Positions 9,092-17,260 of a stretch of DNA of 64,000 nt are shown in pieces. This DNA is from Salinibacterium sp. ZJ450. GTDB lineage: Bacteria > Actinomycetota > Actinomycetes > Actinomycetales > Microbacteriaceae. The first letter of the stretch is position 1. Each line of letters begins with the position of its first letter. The notes below the pieces were generated by a model, which was not told where the DNA came from, ran no database searches, and saw only the letters and a program-made list of their open reading frames with translations. Made by a program: the position numbers and the translations under genes. The stretch spans positions 3,348,001 to 3,412,000 of the forward strand of contig NZ_CP061771.1 in NCBI RefSeq assembly GCF_011751885.2, read 5' to 3'.

Positions 9092-9892
9092 ATGGCGCAG
9101 GACCCCACCCTGCCCGGCTCGAATGACGAGCCGACCAAACCGATCCCCACGCAGGGCGATGCCGGAGCGGCATCCGGACCTGGCTCCGCAGCCGGCGCAG
9201 CATCCGGTGCCGACGCTGGCGCGGATCAGGATCAGCCCACCCAGCTCATTCCCGGGCTCGGCGCTGCGGCATCCGGTCCCGTAGCCAACGACGACGCCAC
9301 TCAGCTGTTCGGCGAGCCACTTCCGGCGCCGGTCGGGGCCGCCGGAGCCCTCGCGCCCCACGTCCCCATCGCGGGCGGGGCAGCACCGTTCGGCGGACTC
9401 ACGCCCACAGCCCTTCCCGAGCCGGAGCCTGAGGCCAAGAAGCGCCCGCCGCTGCTCTGGATCCTCGGCGGGGTGGCCGTCGCGCTCGCGATCGCGATCG
9501 TGCTGCTGCTCGTCCCGCTGCTGAACCCGGAGCCGGCCGTCGCACCGAAGCCGGTGCCGTCGCCCACGCAGTCGGTGACTCCGACGCCCACGCCCACTCC
9601 CACTCCCGAGCCGACCGATGAGACGCCCGCGCCTACCGAGGCACCCGAGGAAGAAGCGCCCCCGGCCCCGCAGCCGACACGGGCGCCCGCTCCGGCGCCC
9701 CCGCCCGCTCCTGCGCCGTCGCCGTCGCCGTCGCCGACCAACGGGAACGGGAACGGGAACGGGAATGGGAACGGGAACGGGAACGGCAACCCGCAAGAGG
9801 AGTCGCCCACGCCCGAGCCGTCGCCCGCACCGACCGAGGAGCCGTCCACGCTTGATGAGCTCGGCGTAGGATCCGAAAGTGACCAATCTTGA
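9092..9892 (+). CDS. Proline-rich single-pass membrane protein with Asn-Gly repeat
   Basis: A 266-residue protein of unknown function. Residues 1-115 are a low-complexity cytoplasmic head rich in Ala, Gly, Pro and Asp with repeated TQL(I/F) motifs (PTQLIPG, ATQLFGE). A KKRPP stop-transfer boundary and one membrane segment follow (about 120-142). The external part is a Pro/Thr/Glu/Ala-rich stalk (150-215), then eight Asn-Gly dipeptides, then another acidic Pro-rich stretch. Such a head with Thr residues resembles cytoplasmic tails phosphorylated by actinobacterial Ser/Thr kinases (FHA or PknB substrates), but no kinase is nearby. The ATG at 9092 has GGGAG eight bases upstream; an ATG 15 bases earlier lacks one. 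Its end overlaps the pirin gene by 14 bases. Confidence 0.8.
   Translation: MAQDPTLPGSNDEPTKPIPTQGDAGAASGPGSAAGAASGADAGADQDQPTQLIPGLGAAASGPVANDDATQLFGEPLPAPVGAAGALAPHVPIAGGAAPFGGLTPTALPEPEPEAKKRPPLLWILGGVAVALAIAIVLLLVPLLNPEPAVAPKPVPSPTQSVTPTPTPTPTPEPTDETPAPTEAPEEEAPPAPQPTRAPAPAPPPAPAPSPSPSPTNGNGNGNGNGNGNGNGNPQEESPTPEPSPAPTEEPSTLDELGVGSESDQS
9740..9790 (+). repeat. Hexanucleotide tandem repeat AACGGG x8 (coding)
   Basis: Eight 6-base units (one with T for C, one ending GGC) inside the membrane-protein gene, in frame, encoding (Asn-Gly)8-Asn. Gain or loss of a unit keeps the frame and changes stalk length. Confidence 0.9.
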
Positions 9893-10886
9893 GACCGACC
9901 CGCAGGAGCAGATCTGCGTAGCTGACCCCACCGGCGGCGCCGCGATCCAGGTGCTCGAACCGCGTGACGTGCCGCTCGGCGGGCCACGCGCGATGACGGT
10001 GCGACGCACACTGCCGCAGCGCGGACGGTCGCTGATCGGGGCCTGGTGCTTTGTCGATCACTACGGCCCGGATGCCATCGGCACCCGCGGCATGAACGTT
10101 CCGCCGCATCCGCACACGGGCTTGCAGACGGTGAGTTGGCTGTTCGCAGGCGAGATTGAGCACAACGACTCCACCGGCGCGCACGCGATCGTGCGGCCAG
10201 GGGAACTCAACCTGATGACGGCTGGCCAGGGCATCCAACACTCCGAGGTGTCGGTACCGGCGGGGGCGGACGGCGCCGCGAGCGGCCGCGTCGGCGACAT
10301 CCTGCACGGCGCCCAGCTGTGGACCGCACTGCCCGACGCGCACCGGCATCACGCCCCCTTCTTCGAGCGCTACGTTCCGCCGGTGTTCGAGCACGAGGGC
10401 GCCCAGGTGCGGGTCTTTCTCGGCAGCCTGCTGGGGCATACCTCTACCGCGACCGCGTTCACCCCGATCGTGGGCGCGCAGCTCGATCTGCCGGCGAATG
10501 CCGCGGTGAGCATCCCGGTCGACCCCGGTTTCGAGCACGGCGTGCTGGTGGATGCCGGTCAAGTCACCCTGGATGGGGAGCCGGTGCCGCGGCACTCGAT
10601 CGGCTACCGGGCACCGGGCGCCGACCGTCTGGTGATCACCGCCGGGGACACCGGCGCACGCGTGCTGCTGATCGGCGGCGAGCCGCTCGGCGAGCAGATC
10701 GTGATGTGGTGGAACTTCGTCGGCCGCTCCCATGAGGAGATCGTGGCCTACCGGGCGCAGTGGCAGTCCGAAGTGATCGAGGGGGCGACGGATGACGGTC
10801 GCTTCGGCCGCGTGCACGGCTACTCCGGCGGGGCTCCGCTTGCCGCGCCGGTGCTGCCGACAGTGAGGCTGAAGCCGCGCGGCTAG
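9879..10886 (+). CDS. Pirin family protein
   Basis: A 335-residue bicupin of the pirin family. The metal-binding pattern of the N-terminal cupin is clear: VPPHPHTGLQTVSWLFAGEI followed by GELNLMTAGQGIQHSE (about residues 74-130). The C-terminal cupin is recognisable (LDLPANAAVSIPV ... HGVLVDAGQV, then LLIGGEPLGEQIVMWWNFVG). Pirins bind Fe or another metal; some are quercetinases, others act as redox-linked partners of regulators or enzymes. The substrate cannot be read from the sequence. It starts at a GTG within the last 14 bases of the previous gene, with AGGA about nine bases upstream, so it is probably co-transcribed with that membrane protein. Confidence 0.93.
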   Translation: MTNLETDPQEQICVADPTGGAAIQVLEPRDVPLGGPRAMTVRRTLPQRGRSLIGAWCFVDHYGPDAIGTRGMNVPPHPHTGLQTVSWLFAGEIEHNDSTGAHAIVRPGELNLMTAGQGIQHSEVSVPAGADGAASGRVGDILHGAQLWTALPDAHRHHAPFFERYVPPVFEHEGAQVRVFLGSLLGHTSTATAFTPIVGAQLDLPANAAVSIPVDPGFEHGVLVDAGQVTLDGEPVPRHSIGYRAPGADRLVITAGDTGARVLLIGGEPLGEQIVMWWNFVGRSHEEIVAYRAQWQSEVIEGATDDGRFGRVHGYSGGAPLAAPVLPTVRLKPRG

Positions 10887-10918
10887 CTGCGCGGACAGGA
10901 CGCCGCGCGGCGACCGCG

Positions 10919-12445
10919 TCACCCGGAGGTGAGCAGCGCCCGCAGCGTCTGGATGGTGTCGGCGTCTTCGGGACGCTTGTCGTCGCGGTAGTGCTTGACG
11001 CGGGCGAACCGCAGCGCGATGCCGCCCGGGTAACGGCTCGACCGCTGCACGCCGTCGATGGCGATCTCGACCACCGTGGTGGGCGCGACCCAGACCGTGT
11101 TCGCGGTGCGCCGCACCTCGATCTGGGGGAAGTACTCGGTCTGCCAGCGCAGCACCTCGTCGGTCAGGCCCTTGAACGTCTTGCCCACCATGACGAAATC
11201 GCCCGGTTCGCCGAACTCCCCCGCGGGGTCGAGCGCGCCGAGGTGCAAGTTGGAAAGCCACCCCTCGCGCCGCCCCGATCCCCACTCGCACGCGAGCACC
11301 ACGAGGTCATAGGTGTGCACGGGCTTCACCTTGATCCAGCTCGACCCTCGTCGGCCCGCCGCATAGGGCGAGCCGATCGCTTTGACGACGACGCCCTCCT
11401 GGCCGGCCGCGAGGGCGTCACGCGCCACCCGCTCGGCGACCTCGGCGTCGGCCGTGACCTCGCCGGGGATGCGATGCGCACCGGCGATGCGCTCAAGCTC
11501 GGCGAGCCGCATCGAGAGGGGCTCATCGAGCAGGTCGCGCCCGTCGATGTGCAGCACGTCGAAGAACCACGGATGCAGCAGTGTCTCGCGCGCGGCATCC
11601 GCACCGAATCGCGACATCGTCTCCTGGAATGGGCGCGGGGCGCCATCCTCGTCGAGCGAGAGCGTTTCGCCGTCGAGGATCACATCGCGCACCGGCAGCC
11701 GTCGCACAACCTCCACAACCTCGGGCAGCCGGTGGGTGACGTCGGCGAGATTGCGCGTGAACACTCGCACGTCGTCGCCGAGTCGATGCACCTGGATGCG
11801 GGCACCGTCGAGCTTGTATTCGACGGATGCCTCGCCCGTCGTTTCGAGCGCCGCCGACACGCTCGGCGCGGTCGCCGCGAGCATCGGGAGCACCGGGCGT
11901 CCGACCACGAGTCCCACCGAATCGAGGTCCGCCTCGCTGCCGGTCAGGGCGATGCGCGCCGTCTCGCCGAGGTCACCCGAGAGCATCGCCGCCCGGCGCA
12001 CGACGTCGCTCGGACGGTCGGCCGCCCGCGCGATCGCGTCAGTGAGCACGCCCTCGAGCGCGCCGGTGCGCATCTCGCCGAGGAGCACTCCGCCGAGGAA
12101 CCGCTGCTCGCGCACAGTGGCCCGCGCGGTCAGTTCGCGCAGCTCCCGGGCGCGCTCCCCCGATGACCCGGCGCCTGTTACCGCTGCCAGCCGGTCGAGC
12201 GCGGCGTCGACCTCGGGGATGGTGATGCTCGGAGCATCCGTCGGGTCGCCCATGGCGGCGCTGAGTCCGCGCCAGCCGATGCCCACCCGACCCTGTCGCG
12301 GCTTGCCGACGAGGTAGCCCACGGCGATCGCGATCTCGTCGGGATCGAGGCGGCCGAGCAGCGCCGCGAGGGCGTCGACCTTCGCCAGCCGCGATCGCGT
12401 CGAGGCGACCGCATCGGCAGTGGTCACGAGCTCGTCGAGCAGCAC
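10919..12445 (-). CDS. ligB: ATP-dependent DNA ligase (LigB type)
   Basis: A 508-residue DNA ligase with the three expected parts: an N-terminal DNA-binding domain (1-200, beginning LLDELVTTADAVASTRSRL as in mycobacterial LigB), the adenylation domain with the nucleophile motif EYKLDGARIQVHRL (Lys near residue 210), motif III/IIIa (DVILDGETL), motif IV (EGVVVKAIGS) and motif V (WIKVKP), and a C-terminal OB domain ending GIALRFARVKHYRDDK. It seals nicks using ATP; the essential replicative ligase of these bacteria is the NAD type, so this one is accessory, for repair. The GTG at 12445 is the start that aligns with LigB; the open frame extends 189 bases upstream without family similarity. Confidence 0.93.
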   Translation of the reverse strand: MLLDELVTTADAVASTRSRLAKVDALAALLGRLDPDEIAIAVGYLVGKPRQGRVGIGWRGLSAAMGDPTDAPSITIPEVDAALDRLAAVTGAGSSGERARELRELTARATVREQRFLGGVLLGEMRTGALEGVLTDAIARAADRPSDVVRRAAMLSGDLGETARIALTGSEADLDSVGLVVGRPVLPMLAATAPSVSAALETTGEASVEYKLDGARIQVHRLGDDVRVFTRNLADVTHRLPEVVEVVRRLPVRDVILDGETLSLDEDGAPRPFQETMSRFGADAARETLLHPWFFDVLHIDGRDLLDEPLSMRLAELERIAGAHRIPGEVTADAEVAERVARDALAAGQEGVVVKAIGSPYAAGRRGSSWIKVKPVHTYDLVVLACEWGSGRREGWLSNLHLGALDPAGEFGEPGDFVMVGKTFKGLTDEVLRWQTEYFPQIEVRRTANTVWVAPTTVVEIAIDGVQRSSRYPGGIALRFARVKHYRDDKRPEDADTIQTLRALLTSG

Positions 12446-12560
12446 GGGGCAAGTCTGCCACCGGCATCCGTCATGTCTCGCGGTTTTGATCCAGTTTGTC
12501 GGGTTTGAGCCAGCGCGCGGTGGCTCAAACGCGAACGCCCGCGCGGTTGAGAAGCGGCGG

Positions 12561-12737
12561 TTAGGAGGCGGCGCGCTCCGCGTCAAGCTTGGCGCGCTCT
12601 TCGGCCTCGATCTGCGAGTACACCTTGCGCTCAACGCCGTCGGCGCGGATCACGGACCGCATCACGAACCAGAAAACCAGCCCGACAATGATCGTCGGGG
12701 TGAGGCTCCAGATAGCGGCGGCCCAGAAAGAATCCAT
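12561..12737 (-). CDS. Small membrane protein downstream of lysS
   Basis: A 58-residue protein: N-terminal membrane helix (about residues 4-26, AAAIWSLTPTIIVGLVFWFV), then a positively and negatively charged helix (RSVIRADGVERKVYSQIEAE) ending in Ala-Ala-Ser. This single-helix plus charged coiled-coil layout is conserved in many actinobacterial small proteins placed after lysS, from memory. The ATG at 12737 is followed by an uninterrupted reading frame to TAA at 12561. It lies 27 bases after the 39-residue protein and so is the third gene of the lysS unit. Function unknown; possibly a membrane scaffold or stress peptide. Confidence 0.7.
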   Translation of the reverse strand: MDSFWAAAIWSLTPTIIVGLVFWFVMRSVIRADGVERKVYSQIEAEERAKLDAERAAS

Positions 12738-12764
12738 ACCGGCAGGGTACCTTGTCTGGCTGAG

Positions 12765-12884
12765 TCAGCCCTTGGCCAGGATGCCGATGACCCCGCTGAT
12801 CAGTGTGTATGCGCCCACCAGCCCGACCACGCACCACAGGGCGATGCGCGGCAGCGGCGGCCGACGACGACCGGGGGTCGTCAC
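12765..12884 (-). CDS. 39-residue membrane peptide coupled to lysS
   Basis: Starts at a GTG that overlaps the lysS stop by four bases (GTGA), which is the usual sign of translational coupling and the main reason to accept so short a frame. The peptide has a basic head (TTPGRRRPPLPR) and one hydrophobic helix (about residues 14-36, WCVVGLVGAYTLISGVIGIL), ending Ala-Lys-Gly. It would sit in the membrane with its Arg-rich end inside. I do not recognise the family. It is followed at 27 bases by a second small membrane protein. Confidence 0.6.
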   Translation of the reverse strand: MTTPGRRRPPLPRIALWCVVGLVGAYTLISGVIGILAKG

Positions 12885-14374
12885 TTGACCAGCGGGAAGA
12901 GGATCGTCTCGCGGATGCCGAGACCGGTCAGGGCCATCATCAGGCGGTCGATGCCCATGCCCATTCCGCCCGACGGGGGCATGCCGTACTCGAGCGCGCG
13001 CAGGAACTCCTCGTCGAGGCGCATCGCCTCGAGGTCGCCCTGGCTGGCGAGCTTCGCCTGCTCCACGAACCGCTCACGCTGGATCACCGGGTCGACCAGC
13101 TCGGAGTATGCGGTAGCCAACTCGAAGCCGCGCACGTACAGGTCCCACTTCTCCACCACGCCGGGCTTGCTGCGGTGGGCGCGCACCAGTGGGCTGGTGT
13201 CCACGGGGAAGTCCATCACGAAGGTGGGACGAACCAGGTCGCCCTTCACGTAGTGCTCCCAGAGCTCTTCGACGTACTTGCCGGCGATCGGGTGTGGCAC
13301 CTCGATGTCGACGGCATCCGCCATCTCCCGCAGCTTTTCGATCGGAGTCTCGGGAGTGACCTCGACACCGGATGCCGCGGACAACGATTCGTACATGGAC
13401 AACCGGTCCCACTGGCCGCCGAGGTCGTACTCGGTGCCGTCGGCCCAGGTGACCACGTGGGATCCGGCGATGGCGAACGCCGCGTTCTGGATCATCTCCT
13501 GGGTGAGGTCGGCCATCTGGTTGTAATCGCCGTAGGCCTGGTATGCCTCGAGCATGGCGAATTCCGGGCTGTGGGTGGAGTCGGCGCCCTCGTTGCGGAA
13601 GTTGCGGTTGATCTCGAACACCCGGTCGAGCCCGCCGACGACGGCGCGCTTCAGGAACAGCTCGGGTGCGATGCGCAGGAACAGCTCGGTGTCGAACGCG
13701 TTGGAGTGTGTGGTGAACGGGCGAGCCGCGGCGCCGCCGTGCTGCGTCTGCAGCATCGGCGTCTCGATCTCGAGATACTCGTGGTCGGTGAAGGTCTTGC
13801 GCAGCGAGGACACGGCGAGCGCCCGGGCCTTGACGGTGGCGCGGGCCTGCTCGCGGGAGATCAGGTCGAGGTAGCGCTGACGCACCCGGGTCTCTTCGCT
13901 GAGCTCGGTGTGCAGGTTCGGCAGCGGCAGGATCGCCTTTGCCGCGATCTGCCACTCCTTGACCATGATCGACAGCTCACCGCGGCGACTGGAGATCACC
14001 TCGCCGGAGATGAACACATGGTCACCGAGGTCGACGAGTTCCTTCCAGCGGTCGAGCGACTCCTGGCCGACCTCGCCGAAGCTCACCATCGCCTGAATCC
14101 GCGAGCCGTCGCCGGCCTGCAGTGCGGCGAAGCAGAGCTTGCCGGTGTTGCGGGAGTGCACGACGCGGCCGGCGAGCCCGACCGTGACGCCGGTCGTGGC
14201 ATCCGCTTCCAGCTCGCCGTATTCGGCGCGGACCTGCGGGATCGTGGTCGTGATCGGCACGCCGACGGGGTATGCGTCACCCTCGGTGATCAGCCGCTCG
14301 CGCTTGGCGAGCCGCACGGCCTTCTGTTCCGAAACCTCTGCCTCGGTCAGTTCTGCCTGCTCGGTCTCGCTCAT
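12881..14374 (-). CDS. lysS: Lysine--tRNA ligase (class II)
   Basis: A 497-residue class II lysyl-tRNA synthetase. N-terminal OB-fold anticodon-binding domain (about 60-170, VGLAGRVVHSRNTGKLCF), then the class II core: motif 1 region LEIETPMLQTQHGGAAARPF, motif 2 FEINRNFRNEGADSTHSPEF, and motif 3 near the C-terminus (GMPPSGGMGMGIDRLMM). It charges tRNA-Lys in the cytoplasm. The ATG at 14374 is chosen because AGGAG lies five bases upstream; the frame is open for a further 141 bases without similarity. Its stop is fused to the start of a tiny membrane peptide. The acidic N-terminal tail (ETEQAELTEAEVSEQ) is longer than in most bacteria but common in actinobacteria. Confidence 0.97.
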   Translation of the reverse strand: MSETEQAELTEAEVSEQKAVRLAKRERLITEGDAYPVGVPITTTIPQVRAEYGELEADATTGVTVGLAGRVVHSRNTGKLCFAALQAGDGSRIQAMVSFGEVGQESLDRWKELVDLGDHVFISGEVISSRRGELSIMVKEWQIAAKAILPLPNLHTELSEETRVRQRYLDLISREQARATVKARALAVSSLRKTFTDHEYLEIETPMLQTQHGGAAARPFTTHSNAFDTELFLRIAPELFLKRAVVGGLDRVFEINRNFRNEGADSTHSPEFAMLEAYQAYGDYNQMADLTQEMIQNAAFAIAGSHVVTWADGTEYDLGGQWDRLSMYESLSAASGVEVTPETPIEKLREMADAVDIEVPHPIAGKYVEELWEHYVKGDLVRPTFVMDFPVDTSPLVRAHRSKPGVVEKWDLYVRGFELATAYSELVDPVIQRERFVEQAKLASQGDLEAMRLDEEFLRALEYGMPPSGGMGMGIDRLMMALTGLGIRETILFPLVK

Positions 14375-14405
14375 CTGCGCTCCTGTGGTGCCGTGTGCCA
14401 ACCTG

Positions 14406-15275
14406 TCAATGGTAGTTGGTCGTGGCTGGGCGGATCCGGCCGAGGAACCGCAACAGCTCGTGGGCAACGCGATCCGGGTCATCCCAGAGCACGATATGCC
14501 CCGCACCGTCGACAATCACGAGCTCGCCGCTGAGGTCACGACGCAGCGCTTCCGCGTCCCTCGGGTCGAGGAACGCGTCATCCGCTCCGTGCAGCACCAA
14601 CGTCGGCGGCGGATGTCGCGGCGGCGCGGGCGGTGGCGCGGACGTCAAACCGGCAAACGTCTGCTTCCACACGCGGGCGGGGGTGGCCCGCGCATCGCGG
14701 GCTACCGCGTCGCGGACCGCTGCCGGCAGTGACGGCGGTGCGGGAAACTCGTCGAGGATCGGCGCGAGCGCGTCAGGCGAGATCGGATCCTGCAGCTGCT
14801 CGAGCGCATCGAGGAACGCCGGCCGCCGTCCGTGCAGAGAGTACGGCGAGCCGATCAGCACCAGCCCGGCGACGCGCTCCAGATGCGCTGCCGCCACCGC
14901 GCGTGTGACAAGGCCGGCGCTGGAATGCCCGACGAGGACCGCGCGTAAGGGGCCGAGCGCCGGCGCGGCCCCTACCGCCTTCACGTCGCGAACCGGGTCG
15001 ACGGCTTCGATCGCGTCGAGGAAGAGGACGACATCCTCGGCAAAGTCGGCGACGGTGTACCCGTGTGCGGGCGCGTCGGCGCCTCCGTGGCCGCGACCAG
15101 CGGGAACCAGCACATGGACGGCGGGCGGAAGACGGTCGAGCAGCGGCCGCCAGAACTCGGGCGAGTCGCCCCAGGCGTGCAGCAGGAGCACCGGTGGAGC
15201 CCTCCCGCGGTCACCTTGTTCCAGGTAGGGGATCCGTAAGCCGTTGCCGAGGCGGACGACGAGCTGCCCAGTCAT
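14406..15275 (-). CDS. Alpha/beta-fold hydrolase
   Basis: A 289-residue alpha/beta hydrolase of the esterase/haloalkane-dehalogenase type. Seen: oxyanion-hole motif LLLHAWGDS (about residues 31-39), nucleophile elbow VGHSSAGLV (Ser near residue 118), acid residue in HGADDAFLDPRD, and the catalytic His in DGAGHIVLWDDP near the C-terminus. All members of the triad are therefore present and an active hydrolase is expected. The lid region (150-215) is Ala/Pro-rich and gives no clue to substrate. It stands between lysS and a small coiled-coil protein on the same strand, with spacings of 31 and 8 bases. The substrate is unknown. Confidence 0.9.
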   Translation of the reverse strand: MTGQLVVRLGNGLRIPYLEQGDRGRAPPVLLLHAWGDSPEFWRPLLDRLPPAVHVLVPAGRGHGGADAPAHGYTVADFAEDVVLFLDAIEAVDPVRDVKAVGAAPALGPLRAVLVGHSSAGLVTRAVAAAHLERVAGLVLIGSPYSLHGRRPAFLDALEQLQDPISPDALAPILDEFPAPPSLPAAVRDAVARDARATPARVWKQTFAGLTSAPPPAPPRHPPPTLVLHGADDAFLDPRDAEALRRDLSGELVIVDGAGHIVLWDDPDRVAHELLRFLGRIRPATTNYH

Positions 15276-15283
15276 GGCGAGCT

Positions 15284-15610
15284 CTAGACGTCGGTTCCGA
15301 ACGCCCGCTTCGTCAAGGTCTGCACGTCGCGGTCGAGGTTGTCGAGTCGTTTGTCGATCGAGTCGACCTTGATGTCGATCGCGGCGAACATGCCGTTGAC
15401 ATCGGCGCGCAAGCCTTCGAACTTCGCATCCATCTCATCGAACCGCGCGCCCATGACACCGCGGAGCCCATCGATCGAGGCGTTCACCTGACGCAACGAC
15501 GCCCGCAGCGTGTTGTTGAATGACGTCGTCACGACCCCGAGCACGCCAATGATCGCTGCGGCGAACACGCCGATCAGCACCCAGACCTGTGGTTCGGACG
15601 TGATGCCCAC
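15284..15610 (-). CDS. Small membrane-anchored coiled-coil protein
   Basis: A 108-residue protein with an N-terminal membrane helix (about 8-28, VWVLIGVFAAAIIGVLGVV) and the rest a long amphipathic coiled coil: SLRQVNASIDGLRGVMGARF, then repeated D-x-x-x-x-x-L heptads ending in LDRDVQTLTKR. The family resembles short proteins annotated with laminin/tropomyosin-like heptads in actinobacteria. Function unknown. It lies eight bases upstream of the hydrolase gene on the same strand, so the two are likely co-transcribed. A tether or oligomerisation role is plausible from the structure alone. Confidence 0.75.
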   Translation of the reverse strand: MGITSEPQVWVLIGVFAAAIIGVLGVVTTSFNNTLRASLRQVNASIDGLRGVMGARFDEMDAKFEGLRADVNGMFAAIDIKVDSIDKRLDNLDRDVQTLTKRAFGTDV

Positions 15611-15719
15611 CCTTCATTGTCTGGCACGATCTGCCATCAGGATAGGGGTGGGGTACGACACCGCGAGCGGCGCGCAGCCTGCTCAGCATGCGTGGCCGTG
15701 ACGACACCGGCACAACGGC

Positions 15720-16556
15720 TCAGCCCGCGAGCACCAGCCGCGTGTTGTCGATGAGGCGGGTGGAGCCGACCCTGGCTGCGATGATCGCCATCGCCGGGCC
15801 GGTGTGCGCAGGGTCCACCGGCAGGAACGTGGCGGGGTTCACCAGCGCGACATAGTCCAGCGCGACATCCGGGGCCGCGTTGATCACAGCGTGGGCGGCG
15901 CCGAGCGCGGCATCGCGACCCGCGGTACCGGATGCCGCGGCCGCAGCGAGCGCGCGGGACAGCGTCAACGCGGCCTCGCGCTCCGGCTCGGAGAGGAACC
16001 GGTTGCGACTGGAGAGCGCCAGGCCGTCCTCGGCGCGAACCGTGTCGACCACCTCGATCTGCACCGGCAGGTTGAGGTCGGCCGCCATGCGCGAGACCAG
16101 GAACACCTGTTGGGCGTCCTTCTGACCGAACAGCACGAACCTCGGCTGCACGATGTGCAGTAGCTTGCTGACCACGGTGAGCATGCCGTCGAAGTGTCCC
16201 GGCCGGGTCGCCCCGTCGAACAGGTCGCCGACCTCGCCCGCGGTGACGCGGGTCTGCACATCCCCGTTCGGGTACATCTCGGTCGCGGTGGGGGCGAACA
16301 CATAGTGCACCCCGCGTGCCTCGAGCGCGGCGACATCCGCGTCCAGGGTGCGTGGGTATTTCGCGAGGTCCTCGGTGGGGCCGAACTGCAACGGGTTCAC
16401 GAAGATTGACACCACCACGGTGTCGGCCAGTTCGAGCGCGCGGTCGACCAGCGCGAGGTGCCCCTCGTGCAGCGCGCCCATGGTGGGCACGAAGGCGACG
16501 GTGCGCCCGACGAGCTCGGCCCGCAGCGGCTCGATGGCCTGGATGACACGGGTCAC
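15720..16556 (-). CDS. panC: Pantoate--beta-alanine ligase
   Basis: A 278-residue enzyme that condenses pantoate and beta-alanine with ATP, the last step of pantothenate synthesis. Family motifs are intact: VPTMGALHEGHLALV (HxGH ATP site, about residues 21-35), FVNPLQFGPTEDLAKYPR, LFGQKDAQQVFLV and the KMSKS-like LSSRNRFLS near residue 185. The length is standard. Translation starts at a GTG overlapping the stop of the DUF2520 gene (GTGA), which puts panC at the end of the long tilS-to-panC series. panB and panD are not in the window, so the rest of the pathway must be elsewhere. Confidence 0.96.
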   Translation of the reverse strand: MTRVIQAIEPLRAELVGRTVAFVPTMGALHEGHLALVDRALELADTVVVSIFVNPLQFGPTEDLAKYPRTLDADVAALEARGVHYVFAPTATEMYPNGDVQTRVTAGEVGDLFDGATRPGHFDGMLTVVSKLLHIVQPRFVLFGQKDAQQVFLVSRMAADLNLPVQIEVVDTVRAEDGLALSSRNRFLSEPEREAALTLSRALAAAAASGTAGRDAALGAAHAVINAAPDVALDYVALVNPATFLPVDPAHTGPAMAIIAARVGSTRLIDNTRLVLAG

Positions 16557-17260
16557 AGTTCGTCCTCTGGATGTCGGATGGTTGCCGCGCCGAGCGCGTT
16601 GTCGACGGCGCTGCGCACCAGCGGGCCGAGCACGGCGCCCGGTGATTCGACGCCAATCTCGGTCAGGATGCCGATCGCCTGCCCGACGATCGCGGCCGAG
16701 AAACTGGTGGCGGTCTCGATGGCCTCGGCATAGGCCGGGCGGTCCGCCTCGGCGACGAGCACCGGTTCCGCGCCCATCTCCACGACGAGCGCCTGCCCGA
16801 TCGGCTGCACCGGCGCCGGGGCGGTGACTGCGCACCAGGCCTCGTGTAGCCGCGACAGGTCGATGCTGGTGCCGGTGAACGCCATTGCCGGGTGCACGGC
16901 GAGCGGGATGACACCGGCCGCGATGGCGGGCGCGAGCACGCCGACCCCATAGCCGGGCGCCGTGTGCATCACGATCTGCCCCGGCACCCAGGCTCCGGTG
17001 GCGGCGAGTCCGCTCACCAGGCCCTCCAGTTCGGAGTCGGGCACCGCGAGGATCACCAGCTCGCTGCGTTCGATCACCTCGGGCACGGTGAGGATGGGCA
17101 CGTTCGGCAGGATCGCCTCGGCCCGTTCCCGGCTGGCGGCGGAGACCGCGGAGATCCCGGTCAGGGCGTGCCCGGCGCCGGCCAGGGCGGCACCGAGGAT
17201 CGGCCCGACGTGTCCGGCGCCGATGATGCCGACGCCGAGTCGGGCGGCACGTTCGGTCAT
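16553..17260 (-). CDS. Rossmann-fold DUF2520 oxidoreductase-like protein
   Basis: A 235-residue protein with an N-terminal NAD(P)-binding Rossmann domain (GVGIIGAGHVGPILGAALAGAG, of which GAGHVG is the dinucleotide loop, about residues 13-18) and a C-terminal all-helical DUF2520 domain (from about 125; HPAMAFTG and DRPAYAEAIETATSF). This is the layout of ketopantoate reductase (PanE) and of 6-phosphogluconate dehydrogenase-like enzymes. The gene overlaps panC by four bases and the PH-domain gene upstream by four bases. The neighbour suggests that it could supply the missing ketopantoate reductase, but no activity is established from sequence. Confidence 0.88.
   Translation of the reverse strand: MTERAARLGVGIIGAGHVGPILGAALAGAGHALTGISAVSAASRERAEAILPNVPILTVPEVIERSELVILAVPDSELEGLVSGLAATGAWVPGQIVMHTAPGYGVGVLAPAIAAGVIPLAVHPAMAFTGTSIDLSRLHEAWCAVTAPAPVQPIGQALVVEMGAEPVLVAEADRPAYAEAIETATSFSAAIVGQAIGILTEIGVESPGAVLGPLVRSAVDNALGAATIRHPEDEL

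Noticed and set aside
12803-14533. 576-codon plus-strand frame opposite lysS
   Set aside because: Antisense shadow of lysS with a His/Gly/Arg-rich composition and no known motifs.
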